DNA of 5,655 bases from Actinomycetota bacterium (GTDB lineage Bacteria; Actinomycetota; Thermoleophilia; UBA2241), in NCBI GenBank assembly GCA_003164655.1, contig PLTW01000154.1, forward strand, positions 7,306 to 12,960, read 5' to 3'. Shown here piece after piece: positions 5,631 to 5,655 of the stretch. Position 1 is the first letter of the stretch; each line of letters begins with the position of its first letter. A program made the position numbers and the translations under genes. The notes beneath the pieces are model-generated. The model was not told where the DNA came from and ran no database searches. It saw nothing but the letters and a program-made list of their open reading frames with translations.

Positions 5631-5655
5631 TCACTCGTAGCGCAGCGCCATTGTC
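5631..5655 (-). CDS. C-terminal tail of an upstream gene, possibly an ADOP/MacB-type ABC transporter permease
   Basis: Reading in from the right edge on the minus strand gives one partial codon and then T-M-A-L-R-Y-E followed by TGA (5633-5631). Many FtsX/MacB-like permeases of the ADOP type, abundant in Acidobacteriota and relatives, end in a DPxxALRYE tail, and this fragment fits that ending. Only seven residues are visible, so the assignment is tentative. If right, it is a membrane export or lipoprotein-type permease unrelated in function to the following operon, separated from it by 432 bp. Confidence 0.4.

Noticed and set aside
5335..5640. Plus-strand frames through the repeats (FAAWEQPL periodic peptide)
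   Set aside because: Periodicity follows from the 24-bp unit being a multiple of three; the start would be a TTG inside the repeat with no ribosome binding site, and no family match is seen.

Overview
The window is a GC-rich bacterial (or possibly archaeal) segment in which every gene I can support lies on the minus strand. It reads from high to low coordinates as one compact operon for 2-oxoacid oxidation. The high GC content, the fused enzymes and the possible tail of an ADOP-type permease at the right edge would suit Acidobacteriota, Gemmatimonadota or a similar soil or sediment lineage. That placement is inference; no marker gene is present.

Layout in transcription order. (1) 5655-5631 holds the last eight codons of an upstream gene, ending ...TMALRYE. 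(2) 5630-5199 is a 432-bp intergenic region with no convincing gene. It carries an inverted repeat, four tandem copies of a 24-bp repeat, a weak promoter candidate, a small leader hairpin and a strong ribosome binding site. (3) 5198-2919 encodes a 759-residue ADP-forming acyl-CoA synthetase in which the ATP-grasp (beta) half precedes the CoA-binding (alpha) half. (4) 2922-709 overlaps it by ATGA and encodes a 737-residue fusion of three modules: a 2-oxoacid:ferredoxin oxidoreductase gamma domain, a GltD/NfnL-like FAD and NAD(P) oxidoreductase with N-terminal Fe-S motifs, and a C-terminal 2x[4Fe-4S] ferredoxin (delta) domain. (5) 695-1 encodes the alpha subunit of the same oxidoreductase (PorA type), cut off by the window edge. 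The TPP-binding beta subunit is not in the window and should follow below position 1.

Inferred joint function: the oxidoreductase converts a 2-oxoacid (pyruvate or a relative) plus CoA to acyl-CoA and CO2. Its electrons can pass through the ferredoxin domain to the covalently attached FAD/NAD(P) module instead of to free ferredoxin. The ADP-forming synthetase then converts acyl-CoA + ADP + Pi to acid + CoA + ATP. The operon would therefore be a self-contained module turning a 2-oxoacid into an organic acid, reduced pyridine nucleotide and one ATP. The reverse, reductive carboxylation driven by NAD(P)H and ATP, cannot be excluded from sequence.

The most notable points are the gamma-GltD-delta fusion, its coupling to a beta-alpha ordered ADP-forming synthetase, and the phased 24-bp repeat array directly upstream of the operon.
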